A DNA stretch of 35,912 nucleotides from Paenibacillus mangrovi (GCF_022898935.1 NZ_JALIRP010000021.1:1-35912), one strand, 5' to 3'; positions 20,974-29,681 are shown, counted from the first letter of the stretch. The notes: generated by a model not told the origin, from the sequence alone. Program-made: numbers and translations.

Positions 20974-22203
20974 TTAGGGTTGTGGAATTCCCAATTTCAC
21001 AAACGGCGATACTTCATAACCATTTTTGAGCTTCAACGGACCATTTAACCATGGCTTTCCATCCACATTCCAGAATGCTTTGATAATGGTTTTGTTTTGC
21101 TTAAACAGCGGATGCTCGGAAGCTTGGATGAAGATACCCGCTCCATCTTTGATCACATAATATCCATAGTCGGTAAGTACAAGGTCACTAGCTTCCCCAA
21201 GGATTGGAGAATTTTCAGAGAAGCGAATTGGGTAACCCAGCAAAGTACCTGTCATTCGATTGGCAATATTCGGCTGGAAAATCAAGTTACCAGCCTCATC
21301 TTTCATGGTCAGCAATTGAGGTAAGATGGATTGGGAAGCAGACCAAACCAAATCGCCACCCAATTTCGCTTTGGCTAGCATTCCAACGATATCGATATAG
21401 GTGATCGTCCCGGCTGTCTTCCTTGGCAACGTAACACTAGCAGGTGAATTGATAGCTCCGGTCGGTTTAGAAACCCCGTTACCATACAAAAATGCATCAT
21501 CCTCGGCGGCCGAAATCGCCCCCCGGAACAAACGAGTTACAATGGTATTAATTGCAGACGAGTTCCGCAGCAGCTTATCCGTAACAACGATATGTCCTGC
21601 AACTTCATGAGGCGTCAGATTCAAGTCCTTGAATTTAGCAGACGTCTCAGGCTTGTCGTCTCCCTCACCAATCCAATTGACCTCAACGCCGCCATACATA
21701 TTACTTCCCGCTCCTTGGTCAAGCGCTGGGAATGTAATACTGGCATCCGGTGAATTTTCATCAGCCGGTATGACCAAGGCCCGTGGACGAACGATCGCCG
21801 TTTCTGGTGTAACCTCAAACAGCTGTGCCGAGAATTGCGGAGGCACAAAAATACCGCCAGTGGTGTTATTACTCATCGCCATCTCGCGGTATTCTTTAAG
21901 TCTCTCATCATGAGGATTTTCGCGGTACGTTTTAATCATGTCCCCGAAGCTGCGGAATTCAGATTCATGTTGCAGATCATCCGGTGTTCGTTTGGTGCCT
22001 GCGGATGACATCGCAAGTTGCTGCGCCCGCTCTTCCAATTTGATTTCATCTTCCATTGCTCGGGCTTCGTTCTCCATGCCGCTGAATTTGGATTCCTCTT
22101 CCTCAGTGAACCCACGTTTTTCCGTTTGGGCCGTAGTGATTAGTGCACGCATTTCATCTTTCTTCGCTGCCAGCTTCTTTCTCAATTCGATCAGGTTTTT
22201 CAA
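20974..22203 (-). CDS. HK97-family major capsid protein
   Basis: 409 residues. Residues 1-100 are a coiled-coil delta (scaffold) domain (MKNLIELRKKLAAKKDEMRA, FTEEEESKFSGMENEARAME). The shell domain follows: VPPQFSAQLFEVTPETAIVR, GGVEVNWIGEGDDKPETSAK, VTDKLLRNSSAINTIVTRLF, GNGVSKPTGAINSPASV. Normal length for phage-capsid family members with a protease upstream. Start is TTG at 22203 with GGGAG about 10 bases upstream. Confidence 0.93.
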   Translation of the reverse strand: MKNLIELRKKLAAKKDEMRALITTAQTEKRGFTEEEESKFSGMENEARAMEDEIKLEERAQQLAMSSAGTKRTPDDLQHESEFRSFGDMIKTYRENPHDERLKEYREMAMSNNTTGGIFVPPQFSAQLFEVTPETAIVRPRALVIPADENSPDASITFPALDQGAGSNMYGGVEVNWIGEGDDKPETSAKFKDLNLTPHEVAGHIVVTDKLLRNSSAINTIVTRLFRGAISAAEDDAFLYGNGVSKPTGAINSPASVTLPRKTAGTITYIDIVGMLAKAKLGGDLVWSASQSILPQLLTMKDEAGNLIFQPNIANRMTGTLLGYPIRFSENSPILGEASDLVLTDYGYYVIKDGAGIFIQASEHPLFKQNKTIIKAFWNVDGKPWLNGPLKLKNGYEVSPFVKLGIPQP

Positions 22204-22218
22204 AATGATTCATCTCCC

Positions 22219-22842
22219 TCAAATTTTCAAATTCATCATGCGCAATTCATGTTCCAGCATGATCATGTCAATCTCTTCCTCGGTATATGTCGCTTCATCA
22301 TCGGCCTCGTTCGATTGAGGTCGCTCCTGGTATACCTCTTCTGCGGAACGAATGCCTACAGTGGATTGTGGGTAGGCTGGCGTAGTCACCGGACTCACCT
22401 CATACAATTCAGCTTCAGAAATCGTGCGGATAGCCATTTCAGCATTGGTTTCATCCCATTCCTCAACCAATGCGCGAAAAATAAAAGACGACCCTCGCAC
22501 GTCTCCGCGCTCGATCGTCTCAATGTATTTCTCCGCCCAGCTTGGCGGTGTTATTTCATATCGCAGTCCAATTTCATCTTCAACCAGCTGTAGCGTGTTT
22601 GGCGTCCTACCCAGTACCTCACGAGCATCATGTTGCCATGAAGCATACACGTCTGGATTAATCAGACTCGCTGTGAATGCGCCCCTCTTGAACTTCTCGC
22701 GAAACATACCGAATATCGGATTGGACAACTGATCCCAACGTACTGCGTAGCCAATAATTTTTGTCGGCTCGCCATCAATCTTCCGGATCTCCGGCCGACT
22801 TCCCGGCAGGATCAATTCCCGTTGCTCCTTCGTCTCTTTCAT
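22219..22842 (-). CDS. HK97-type prohead protease
   Basis: 207 residues: IIGYAVRWDQLSNPIFGMFR (G.A..F pattern), FKRGAFTASLINPDVYASWQ then HDAREVLGRTPNTLQLVEDE, ERGDVRGSSFIFRALVEEW. The catalytic His is in ASWQHD and Ser in RGSSF, the peptidase U35 pattern; a negatively charged residue completes the triad. It cleaves the capsid delta domain during maturation. ATG 22842 with GGAGGTGAG upstream; overlaps the end of the portal gene by 68 bases. Confidence 0.9.
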   Translation of the reverse strand: MKETKEQRELILPGSRPEIRKIDGEPTKIIGYAVRWDQLSNPIFGMFREKFKRGAFTASLINPDVYASWQHDAREVLGRTPNTLQLVEDEIGLRYEITPPSWAEKYIETIERGDVRGSSFIFRALVEEWDETNAEMAIRTISEAELYEVSPVTTPAYPQSTVGIRSAEEVYQERPQSNEADDEATYTEEEIDMIMLEHELRMMNLKI

Positions 22843-24106
22843 TTGGATTCTCACCTCCTTTAAGAAATTCAGGTCCAAATTTACCTTCGTAATACTTATC
22901 GAGGATATCCAAAGGAACCATATTCAGTGGTACAAAATATCGATCACCGCCCGGTACAGGGTTTTCGTTTTCCTTCTCACGGATGTCGTTTTGCGAGTAA
23001 ACGCCAATATTGAACATTTCCTTGTAAAAAGCTGCCCTCGCTGCTGTATCCCCCCGAAGGTATCCTTCAATCAGAAACTCGGCGTATACTCGCCGCCGAT
23101 CCGTCTCACTGAACAACTTCCAGTTGATCGTTTGCTCCCACCGGATTAGCCAAGGTCTCACAGAATGAACGATAAAGTCCGTGCCTTGTTGCTCAATATT
23201 GGAAAACGTGGCCCGCTCCAGGTCAGCCATCATATGCGGAGGCACACGAAAGATCCGTGCAATTTCAAGAATCTGAAACTTCCTTGTTTCCAGAAACTGC
23301 GCGTCATTCGGCGGAATGGTGTTCTTCGAAAATGTCATACCCTCTTCGAGCAACATGAGCCGGTGCGCTTTACCCAATCCTTCGTACTTCTCCTTCAATG
23401 ACTTGCTCAAACGTTCATAGGCGGGATCGCTTAGCGTTTGGGGATGGGTCACCACAGCCCCAACATTTGTACCGTTCGCAAAGAACTCGGCGCCGAATTG
23501 TTCCGTGGCAAGGGCTAATTCTATGGCTTGTTTTGCCCATTGGATGACGGATATCCCTTTTTTTCCATCGAACCCAAGTCCGGGTATATGGAACATTGCG
23601 TAAAAAGGTACATCATGATGCTTCCCATCTGAAGTCGTCACTCTAAAAAATGGATGACCCGTTTCAGTCTCCATATGTACTACGCGGTGCGGTGGAATCG
23701 GCCATAACGCTTTGATTTCTCCATCTTCGTCATACTCGATTTCCGCATAGCAGTTCCCCCAAAGCAGGATATGTGTCATCATCGTTTCCCGAAAGGTGAA
23801 GGCTGTCATTCTTGGATTGGGCGAGCGCTGCAAAAGATCAGATACCCGATGGCTGATTTTCTCCTTCCCTCTTGGTTTGAGGCGTTTATAAACTGGCAAA
23901 GGCAGAGATGCCACCGTTTCGGCAAGAATGCGTACACATGTCAGAACTGCCGTGGATCGCATGGCAGTTTGCTCATTAACAATTATGCCTTTACCAGAAG
24001 GGATGCCCAGCGCATTATATAGCCATCGTTTGGGGTTCATTAGGTCCGAGGAATCGCTTCTTTTATCCCGAAATCTTGAAAATAGTTGGATTTTCAGTGT
24101 TTTCAC
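22775..24106 (-). CDS. HK97-family portal protein
   Basis: 443 residues: RSTAVLTCVRILAETVASLP, LPVYKRLKPRGKEKISHRVS, LLQRSPNPRMTAFTFRETMM, LLWGNCYAEIEYDEDGEIKA, LEIARIFRVPPHMMADLERA, TFSNIEQQGTDFIVHSVRPW. These are the family's signature blocks in order. Forms the dodecameric DNA entry ring. The GTG at 24106 overlaps its ribosome site (AAAGGGGGTG), so the exact start is uncertain. The last 45 residues are polar and overlap the protease gene. Confidence 0.93.
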   Translation of the reverse strand: MKTLKIQLFSRFRDKRSDSSDLMNPKRWLYNALGIPSGKGIIVNEQTAMRSTAVLTCVRILAETVASLPLPVYKRLKPRGKEKISHRVSDLLQRSPNPRMTAFTFRETMMTHILLWGNCYAEIEYDEDGEIKALWPIPPHRVVHMETETGHPFFRVTTSDGKHHDVPFYAMFHIPGLGFDGKKGISVIQWAKQAIELALATEQFGAEFFANGTNVGAVVTHPQTLSDPAYERLSKSLKEKYEGLGKAHRLMLLEEGMTFSKNTIPPNDAQFLETRKFQILEIARIFRVPPHMMADLERATFSNIEQQGTDFIVHSVRPWLIRWEQTINWKLFSETDRRRVYAEFLIEGYLRGDTAARAAFYKEMFNIGVYSQNDIREKENENPVPGGDRYFVPLNMVPLDILDKYYEGKFGPEFLKGGENPNERDEGATGIDPAGKSAGDPED

Positions 24107-24126
24107 CCCCTTTCCATCAGAAACTT

Positions 24127-25917
24127 TTAAATAGCCCTGATCTCTTGCGTTTCGTAGATTGATTTTGTATCTTTTGCAACCATTGCCCGTACCATGGCAT
24201 TGATAATGGCTGCAACCAAGTCGATCCGTTGACTATCGTCCTTATGTTTTTTTGAAAGCTTTATATTTCCGTTATTGTCAGTGATCTCTATGGCATTCGA
24301 CAGGCACCACGTCAGTAAAGGACTGCCATCGTGAACGATCAAGCCCTTTAGGACCAGCTCACGGAAAAACTTGGTTGGCTCGGATAAGGTTTGTACACCC
24401 TGTCTGATCTCAATCCGTTCATACCCATCGTCTTCAAGATCCTGGGTGAAATGAGTTGCATTATACGGGTCGTAACAAATTTCAACGATGTTCCATTTCT
24501 GTTCACTTTCCTGGGTCTTGATGTGCGATTTGATGTACTTATAATCCGTCACAGAACCTTCGGTTAAGGTGCACCATCCATCCTTCGCCCAAGATTTATA
24601 CGGCACTCGGTCAGAATGCTCATGTTTGGTAGCTGTCTCGGCAGGCATAAACCCATGAGCGGTCACGGCATACCGCCCATCATCTAGTTTGAAAACAAAT
24701 CCGTCTGCTGTAAGATCCGTAGATTTCGATAGGTCAATCCCTGCCCAAGAATCCAATCCATGAACCAACGTTAAAAAAGCGTCCCGGGATACTCCGAGCG
24801 CTTTCCATTTATCCATAATGCCGGACATATATTTGTTTTCACTGTCAGCCTGCCATAAATTAACCCGTTTGGTTAGAAACTCTCTAATTTTAGCAGGGTC
24901 TCCTGTATTATAGGCGGTCTTATGTTCTGCCCTGATCTGTCTCAGCAGCTCCAAAGAGTATTCATTCTTCTCCTGCAAAATCGGGTTCGCTTTCGGCCAA
25001 ACACTTTCGTTATGAGGATCATCGTTTTTGTCTAGCTCTCGAATCATAACGAAATATTCTTCATCCATTTCGATTTCGCCGCGCATCATTTTGGTAAGAG
25101 AATCGTATTCCTTTTTGCACGGACTGTTCTCAGCATCCTTACCGGCCGTTGAGATAATCAACATTAGAGATTGAAGCCTTTTGCCGAAGCCCGAGAAAAG
25201 AACGTCCACTATCTCCGAATTTGCATGTGCATGGTACTCGTCAATGATCACGATACAAGGAGCGCCAGAGTCTTTATTCTTGGTATCCTTGGATAACGGT
25301 CTAAGCCACCCTCCCCGCTTGGCATGCTCCACGTAGGTCCGCTTAATTCGCAAGCGCTTGAGAATATCCGGACTGGCCTCACCCATTTTCTGAGCATCGA
25401 GCCACACCCGCTTCGCCTGCTGCTTGTCCACCGCTGCACACTCGACTTCCGGGCTTTCCTCATACCGCTTAAAAGCAGGATTCCCAGGGGGATAGACACA
25501 GTCACCGCACATACCATATAACGCAAGGCCGGACATTTCCGTTGACTTTACATTCCCCCGTGCCCTCATGTTGAAAGCTCGCTTAAATCTTCGTTTTCCT
25601 GAGTCCTTATGCACCCATCCAAAGATGCAGCCCAAATCAAATTTTTGAAAAGGAAGCAGCTCAATGAGTTCGCCAGAGAACGGACCTCGGACATGTCGGC
25701 AGCAATGTTCAAACCAATCAAAAATACGGTATGCTCTGCTTTCATCAAAGACGAATGGAAATTCTTCTGTTCCCTGTCTCTTCAAATCCTTCAGATGTCT
25801 CTCGGCGGAAAGACGTTCTTGTTCGCAACTTAAGCGGAACCCAGATACAATCTCGGCGGCATACCTGTGAGTAGGATGCACATTTGCCCACTCTGGATTA
25901 GTCGAAGAGGTCACCAT
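24127..25917 (-). CDS. Terminase large subunit (TerL)
   Basis: About 596 residues. ATPase domain: LLPFQKFDLGCIFGWVHKDS, the deviant Walker A RARGNVKST (about 119-127), Walker B CIVIIDEYHAHA (about 221-232) and motif III LMLIISTAG. Nuclease domain: AGIDLSKSTDLTADGFVF, EICYDPYNATHFTQDLEDDG and the C-terminal DLVAAIINAM with Asp residues for metal binding. This is the Terminase_1 (YmfN) type typical of HK97-like and P27-type packaging. ATG 25917 has GAGG upstream; the frame starts at 25935. Overlaps terS by 20 bases. Confidence 0.93.
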   Translation of the reverse strand: MVTSSTNPEWANVHPTHRYAAEIVSGFRLSCEQERLSAERHLKDLKRQGTEEFPFVFDESRAYRIFDWFEHCCRHVRGPFSGELIELLPFQKFDLGCIFGWVHKDSGKRRFKRAFNMRARGNVKSTEMSGLALYGMCGDCVYPPGNPAFKRYEESPEVECAAVDKQQAKRVWLDAQKMGEASPDILKRLRIKRTYVEHAKRGGWLRPLSKDTKNKDSGAPCIVIIDEYHAHANSEIVDVLFSGFGKRLQSLMLIISTAGKDAENSPCKKEYDSLTKMMRGEIEMDEEYFVMIRELDKNDDPHNESVWPKANPILQEKNEYSLELLRQIRAEHKTAYNTGDPAKIREFLTKRVNLWQADSENKYMSGIMDKWKALGVSRDAFLTLVHGLDSWAGIDLSKSTDLTADGFVFKLDDGRYAVTAHGFMPAETATKHEHSDRVPYKSWAKDGWCTLTEGSVTDYKYIKSHIKTQESEQKWNIVEICYDPYNATHFTQDLEDDGYERIEIRQGVQTLSEPTKFFRELVLKGLIVHDGSPLLTWCLSNAIEITDNNGNIKLSKKHKDDSQRIDLVAAIINAMVRAMVAKDTKSIYETQEIRAI

Positions 25918-26380
25918 TCGGATCTTCCTCACCATCTGCTATCTTCTTCGCGAGCCTTGCCCGAGCATCTGCATTGAGTCCCAGCTTGTTAGAATAGGAT
26001 AAAACAATCCTTGCATAGCTTTGGGCCAGCTTTACATGGGCACTCACCACTTTATTGCCCTGCGCGTTCACTTCAGTATATCCATGCAGCTCGATCAAGT
26101 AGTTGGCTTCCTGGTATCTGGCGACTGCATCACAATACGTACCGAGTACATCCTCATCCACTTTATCAAGGACATCGAATTCCTCCATGTCTTTAACCGT
26201 CTTCCGCCAAACCTTCCTTGCTTCGTCAGTCAGCCAAGCAGGGACTTTTAATTTCTTTTTACTCTTACGCTCGAATTTTCGGGCGGCTTCTTCCCGAGCC
26301 TTCACTTCTTTTTCAGTCCAATGCTTACCACCGCCTTTCGCGCCGATCTGCATATGGTCGAATTTCAAAATATCAGCCAT
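25898..26380 (-). CDS. Terminase small subunit, P27 family
   Basis: 160 residues: RKSKKKLKVPAWLTDEARKV, WRKTVKDMEEFDVLDKVDED, VLGTYCDAVARYQEANYLIE, VVSAHVKLAQSYARIVLSYS, NKLGLNADARARL. The P.WL...A...W.......L........D...L..YC......................LG..P..R pattern is that of P27/phage terminase small subunits that recognise DNA for packaging. Strong ribosome site CGGGAGGAGGTTTCAA before ATG 26380. Confidence 0.9.
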   Translation of the reverse strand: MADILKFDHMQIGAKGGGKHWTEKEVKAREEAARKFERKSKKKLKVPAWLTDEARKVWRKTVKDMEEFDVLDKVDEDVLGTYCDAVARYQEANYLIELHGYTEVNAQGNKVVSAHVKLAQSYARIVLSYSNKLGLNADARARLAKKIADGEEDPNGDLFD

Positions 26381-26479
26381 TTGAAACCTCCTCCCGATTC
26401 AAACTTTCGTTGGGGACTTTTTTTTGCATTTGAGGGGGACGCGGTCTATTGACAAAAGTTCCATAGAGATTTGCCCCCC
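26381..26479. other. Non-coding gap beside terS (candidate packaging site)
   Basis: 99 bases between terS and the next gene, with G- and C-tracts TGAGGGGGACGCGG (26431-26444) and GCCCCCCCTACCCC (26473-26486, running into the next gene). P27-type terminases often cut near terS, so this gap or the structured segment at 26755-26852 are the likeliest places for cos/pac. No direct evidence. Confidence 0.25.
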
Positions 26480-26719
26480 CTACCCCTTCCTTCGTAAATT
26501 TCTAAGCTCTTCGATATCTGTTGACTTGCTAGTATTAATGTCATCCTTCAATATTTGAATATCCATCTCGATTAGTTTCTTTAAGTCCTCAACAGTAGTG
26601 ATTTTAATCCGACCATCTTGGAAGTCCTTAACCCATTTCGCGATACCAGCCTGAACAATAGTCCTGTATTTACCTTTACTTCGCTCGAGCTCTTTCATAA
26701 TTTCTTCAGTCTTTTTCAT
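26480..26719 (-). CDS. Small helical protein between ncRNA and terS
   Basis: 79 residues, all helical and charged: MKKTEEIMKELERSKGKYRT, IVQAGIAKWVKDFQDGRIKI, TTVEDLKKLIEMDIQILKDD. The segment GKIKI.TV.DLKKLIEIDL-like (here GRIKITTVEDLKKLIEMDIQ) recurs in small proteins next to terminase genes of Bacillus-group phages. Role unknown; DNA or terminase binding possible. AGGAGGACGCA before ATG 26719. Confidence 0.65.
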   Translation of the reverse strand: MKKTEEIMKELERSKGKYRTIVQAGIAKWVKDFQDGRIKITTVEDLKKLIEMDIQILKDDINTSKSTDIEELRNLRRKG

Positions 26720-26754
26720 TGCGTCCTCCTCTGGTTATCCTTTATGATGGATAA

Positions 26755-26852
26755 AGAGATAGTGGCATAACATCTACCGTGGCCACGGCTTTCCACTATC
26801 TCAACCAGGGGGACCTGGGCGAGGAGAGCGTTAGCGCGCTCTCCTTTTTTAT
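26755..26852 (+). ncRNA. Candidate plus-strand small RNA in the packaging region
   Basis: Three hairpins in a row on the plus strand. 26756-26802: perfect outer stem GAGATAGTGG / CCACTATCTC with an inner palindrome CCGTGGCCACGG (26777-26788). 26805-26818: CCAGG-GGGA-CCTGG. 26823-26844: GGAGAGCG-ttagcg-CGCTCTCC followed by TTTTTT (26845-26850), a canonical intrinsic terminator. A promoter-like pair precedes it: TTGCGT (26719-26724), 18-bp spacer, TATGAT (26743-26748). All surrounding genes are on the minus strand, so the terminator serves no gene here. The T-run is only on the plus strand. An ~95-nt RNA starting near 26755 is the simplest reading. Confidence 0.5.
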
Positions 26853-28141
26853 TTGATTTTTTCTAGTCTCGGAATAAGCTCTGGTTCTGTTCCTGTAAGG
26901 TCTTTATAACGTTTGACAATTACATCACAAAACTTCGGATCTAGCTCCATGGAATAACAATTCCTATTCATTTTTTCGCAAGCTATGAGTGTTGATCCAC
27001 TGCCACCGAAGAAGTCAACGACTTCATCACCAGGCTTACTACTGTTCTTGATCGGAATGGCTAGCAGCTCGAGTGGCTTCTGAGTTGGATGAACATACTT
27101 CGTCACATCCCCCCGTGAGACTTCCCACACTGTATCAGGTATAGGCTCTTCTGCAGGAAGTCCTGACTTCCAGACCGTTGTCTGTGTGCGATCACCGTAC
27201 CAAGCAGGTGCCTTACCTTTCAGATGAGCATAGAACACAGGTTCATGCTTGAAGCGATACTGTGCCCAGCCAAAAGTGGCTGCGTTTTTTACCCATATGC
27301 ACTGCGTCCGTACTTCAATACCTGCGACATTCATGGCATCTTCGAATTCTCGCTGGTAGGAACATGGATGAAATACATAAATAGCTGCTGTCGGTTCCAT
27401 GACTTCCGAATAGTTTTGGAAGACAGCGTGCAGAAAGCTCACAAATTCATCTGCGGGCATGTCGTCGTTCATTATGATGCTGCGACCATCGGCGGCTAGA
27501 CGAGATGATGTGCTTTCTACAGCCACATTGTAAGGAGGGTCTGTAACAACCAGATTTGCTCTGCAACCATTCATGAGACACATTACCTCTTCTTTTGAAG
27601 TGGAATCCCCGCACATAAGACGGTGCCTTCCAAGCGCCCAGATATCACCTCGTTTTGTGATTGGCTCTACTATATTATTTAGTTCGTTTTCCACATCAAA
27701 GTCATCATCTTCTATAGGTGCTAAATGTTCCGTATCATCGACGAAAGTCTCTATGAGCTTGGTCAAGCTTTCATTGGAGAAGCCTGTCTCACTTGAAAGA
27801 TCACTAATTGAGAAGTGTTGAGAAAGCTCAACAACCAGGGATGCTAATAATTCTTCATTAGTTTTTCCGCGTAGATTAGTAAGGCTAATATTCAATAGTT
27901 TAGCCTCTTCATCTGATGACTCCACGACTACACATAACAGTTCAGAAATTCCTGCCTGCTGCGCAGCTTTCCATCGCTTTTCACCTTTGATGATGGTCAT
28001 ATCGTCTCTAAGCAATATAGGCTGTAAAACGCCATGACGACGTATGCTCTCGACCAAGCTTTTAAATACTTGGGCCTCCATTTCATTGGGATTCCATTCG
28101 TTCGGTCGTATACTGCCTACCGGATATTTATCAATTCGCAT
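26849..28141 (-). CDS. ParB-domain DNA methyltransferase fusion
   Basis: About 430 residues. N-terminal ParB/Srx-like domain (KYPVGSIRPNEWNPNEMEAQ, LVESIRRHGVLQPILLRDDM, IIKGEKRWKAAQQAGISELL). C-terminal beta-class DNA methyltransferase: motif IV VVTDPPYNV (DPPY at about 201-204) and motif I DFFGGSGSTL (about 376-385), with HPTQKPLELL between. DPPY fits N6-adenine modification (N4-cytosine usually SPPY). The ParB part may guide DNA binding. It probably protects phage DNA from host restriction; no cognate nuclease besides the HNH gene is seen. ATG 28141 with GGAGGG upstream overlaps the HNH gene stop. Confidence 0.88.
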   Translation of the reverse strand: MRIDKYPVGSIRPNEWNPNEMEAQVFKSLVESIRRHGVLQPILLRDDMTIIKGEKRWKAAQQAGISELLCVVVESSDEEAKLLNISLTNLRGKTNEELLASLVVELSQHFSISDLSSETGFSNESLTKLIETFVDDTEHLAPIEDDDFDVENELNNIVEPITKRGDIWALGRHRLMCGDSTSKEEVMCLMNGCRANLVVTDPPYNVAVESTSSRLAADGRSIIMNDDMPADEFVSFLHAVFQNYSEVMEPTAAIYVFHPCSYQREFEDAMNVAGIEVRTQCIWVKNAATFGWAQYRFKHEPVFYAHLKGKAPAWYGDRTQTTVWKSGLPAEEPIPDTVWEVSRGDVTKYVHPTQKPLELLAIPIKNSSKPGDEVVDFFGGSGSTLIACEKMNRNCYSMELDPKFCDVIVKRYKDLTGTEPELIPRLEKIK

Positions 28142-28487
28142 TACCAAACCCTCCATCTTCTCTAGCTGTTTTTATGCTGTGACAAGAAGCGCACAACGGT
28201 TGCCAGTTGTCCCGATCCCAGAACAACGTCTTATCGCCTTTGTGTGGCTTAATGTGATCAACAACAGTTGCTTCAGTTAGCCGGTTCTTTTCCTGACAAT
28301 GCTTGCACAATGGGTGCTTACGAAGAAATCCTAAACGCGCTTTCCTCCACTTTCCGTCATACCCCCTTTGAGCTGCCGTTCCTCTGTACCGATCAATGAC
28401 TCTCTTATGTTCTGAGCATCTGCTACCTTCTGTGGTTAGCTCAGTACATCCTGGTTGTGAGCATGGACGCTTAGGCTTAGATGGCAC
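28131..28487 (-). CDS. HNH endonuclease
   Basis: 118 residues: zinc-ribbon-like start (CSQPGCTELTTEGSRCSEH), core GYDGKWRKARLGFLRKHPLC, KHCQEKNRLTEATVVDHIKP and WQPLCASCHSIKTARE. The VDHIKPH...N.QPLC..CH..KT block is the HNH motif with zinc Cys pairs. Next to terminase genes, such proteins stimulate TerL cutting at cos sites in HK97-like phages. GTG start at 28487 with GAGG upstream. Confidence 0.92.
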   Translation of the reverse strand: MPSKPKRPCSQPGCTELTTEGSRCSEHKRVIDRYRGTAAQRGYDGKWRKARLGFLRKHPLCKHCQEKNRLTEATVVDHIKPHKGDKTLFWDRDNWQPLCASCHSIKTAREDGGFGNAN

Positions 28488-28558
28488 TTAATCACTTCCT
28501 CTAACCCCTTTTTTAATTAATTTTACTGGAAATAACAGAGTGTTTTAATTACACATAT

Positions 28559-28589
28559 CTTATATTGTGTTAAACTCGTTCACCGTCAA
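28559..28589 (-). promoter_or_regulatory. Candidate late promoter with ArpU-type motif
   Basis: Minus strand: TTGACG (28589-28584) as -35 and AATATA or TATAAG (28566-28559) as -10 with a 17-19 bp spacer. The -35 is inside TTGACGGTGAAC, which is repeated exactly at 29711-29700 in a phased cluster downstream of the ArpU-like gene. It would drive HNH, methyltransferase, terminase and structural genes. Confidence 0.4.
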
Positions 28590-28664
28590 AAATTCCAGGC
28601 ATATCAAAGCTTTGGTAATCTTCTTCAAAAGCAGTTTCACGTATCCTTAATATGAGTAATTGAC

Positions 28665-29213
28665 CTATGCGCGATGCCGTTTAAGAGCCATATCCATGCT
28701 GTCTTGTTCCAATCCAATGTATCTCAACGTATATCTTGGTGTTGCATGATTGAAATAGTTCTGAAGCATCGCGATATCCTTGTCCGTGGTTTTGTTATAA
28801 AAAATATAGCCGAACGTTTTGCGGAGAGTGTGGCATCCTAACTCGGACAGCCCGAACTCGTCTCCGATGTCTCGAATGATTTTATATGCCATCTCTCTGG
28901 TTATCGGTCGGTTGATGCCTTCTCTGCTTTTGATTAGGTATTCGTTTACTGGCTTACCTTCGATATGAGGCTGAAGCTTCTCTTTCAGCTCAGGTGCTAT
29001 CAGTATCCGTTTTTGCTTGCCTGTCTTCTTCTCACGGATTGAGATATGTGAACCGCTGACATCTCTGATCCGTAGCCTCAGAATGTCACTGATCCGGAAA
29101 CCGGTATAGATCCCAATAAGAAACATAATGAAGTTCCTGTAATTCGTGCCTTCCAGGTAATCCTTTATGTCCTGAAGAACTTCCTGATCACGGATAGGCT
29201 GGACAAAGTTCAT
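28665..29213 (-). CDS. Second tyrosine recombinase, catalytic domain only
   Basis: 182 residues that comprise only the catalytic domain of a tyrosine recombinase: TGFRISDILRLRIRDV (Arg40), REKKTGKQKRI (Lys), CHTLRKTFGYIFY (His128, Arg131), and NHATPRYTLRYIG (His156, Tyr161 or Tyr165). The N-terminal core-binding domain (about 90-110 residues) is absent. Such short XerD-like proteins recur between early and late modules of Bacillota phages; their role (resolution, dif-like site use or regulation) is not established. The main integrase lies at the right end. Confidence 0.8.
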   Translation of the reverse strand: MNFVQPIRDQEVLQDIKDYLEGTNYRNFIMFLIGIYTGFRISDILRLRIRDVSGSHISIREKKTGKQKRILIAPELKEKLQPHIEGKPVNEYLIKSREGINRPITREMAYKIIRDIGDEFGLSELGCHTLRKTFGYIFYNKTTDKDIAMLQNYFNHATPRYTLRYIGLEQDSMDMALKRHRA

Positions 29214-29439
29214 CCCTTATCACCAACTTTAGGAATCGAGCCCTTAGCGCACATGTTTGCGGGCTTGTGGCAATACTGAGCCGATGCTTCCCATTTCCCC
29301 CAAACACAGCCCCTGCATTTTAAAGGCTGCTTTACCATTGGTTTTTTCTGTTTCACAACTACTCAGCACCTCCACTTTCCATAAAAAATACCGCCCCCGA
29401 AGGAGCGGATATATTAAGGTTATGAAACCATTATTAAGC

Positions 29440-29539
29440 TGGCCTCGGCAGGAGTCGAACCCACCCGAACCAAAAAGGCCATGAATTACCCGTATTTCTA
29501 ACCCGCCCGGGTGGAGCGATTTTGGGGCATCGAACCCCA
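29440..29539 (-). other. Two tRNA-like 3' ends in tandem
   Basis: On the minus strand, 29539-29512 reads TGGGG-TTCGATG-CCCCA (a perfect T-arm with a TTCRANY-like loop), then AAATCGC, T and CCA. 29462-29440 reads GGTTCGACTCCTGCC followed by GAGGCCA, again T-arm plus acceptor-like end. Neither has a matching 5' acceptor (GCGATTT or GGCCTCG) at the right distance, and no full D or anticodon arm was found. They may be decayed tRNA genes, tRNA-like control elements or integration scars. Confidence 0.35.
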
Positions 29540-29627
29540 CCTCACACCACACCCTTGACGATTAATGTCTAAGGATGAATCTTTCCATCCCACAGCATGG
29601 CCGAGTCCTTACTGTGATAACGGAGCA

Positions 29628-29667
29628 GTAGGCACACCGGAGAGTGAGTTACTCTCTATGTGCCTAC
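29628..29667 (+). terminator. Long hairpin with T-rich tail
   Basis: Outer stem GTAGGCACA / TGTGCCTAC, inner stem AGAGT / ACTCT around GAGTT. The plus-strand tail is TTTATTATTT. Could stop plus-strand transcription, or be an RNA structure in the minus-strand leader. Confidence 0.4.
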
Positions 29668-29681
29668 TTTATTATTTAAGT

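Noticed and set aside
28565..28664. Short minus-strand frame ending EEDYQSFDMPGIFDGERV
   Set aside because: Looks protein-like but has no usable start codon or ribosome site and overlaps the proposed late promoter.
29244..29552. 102-codon minus-strand frame
   Set aside because: It crosses two tRNA-like segments, and the residues there (GFDAPKSLHPG, GGFDSCRG) are what tRNA 3' ends give when translated. No ribosome site.
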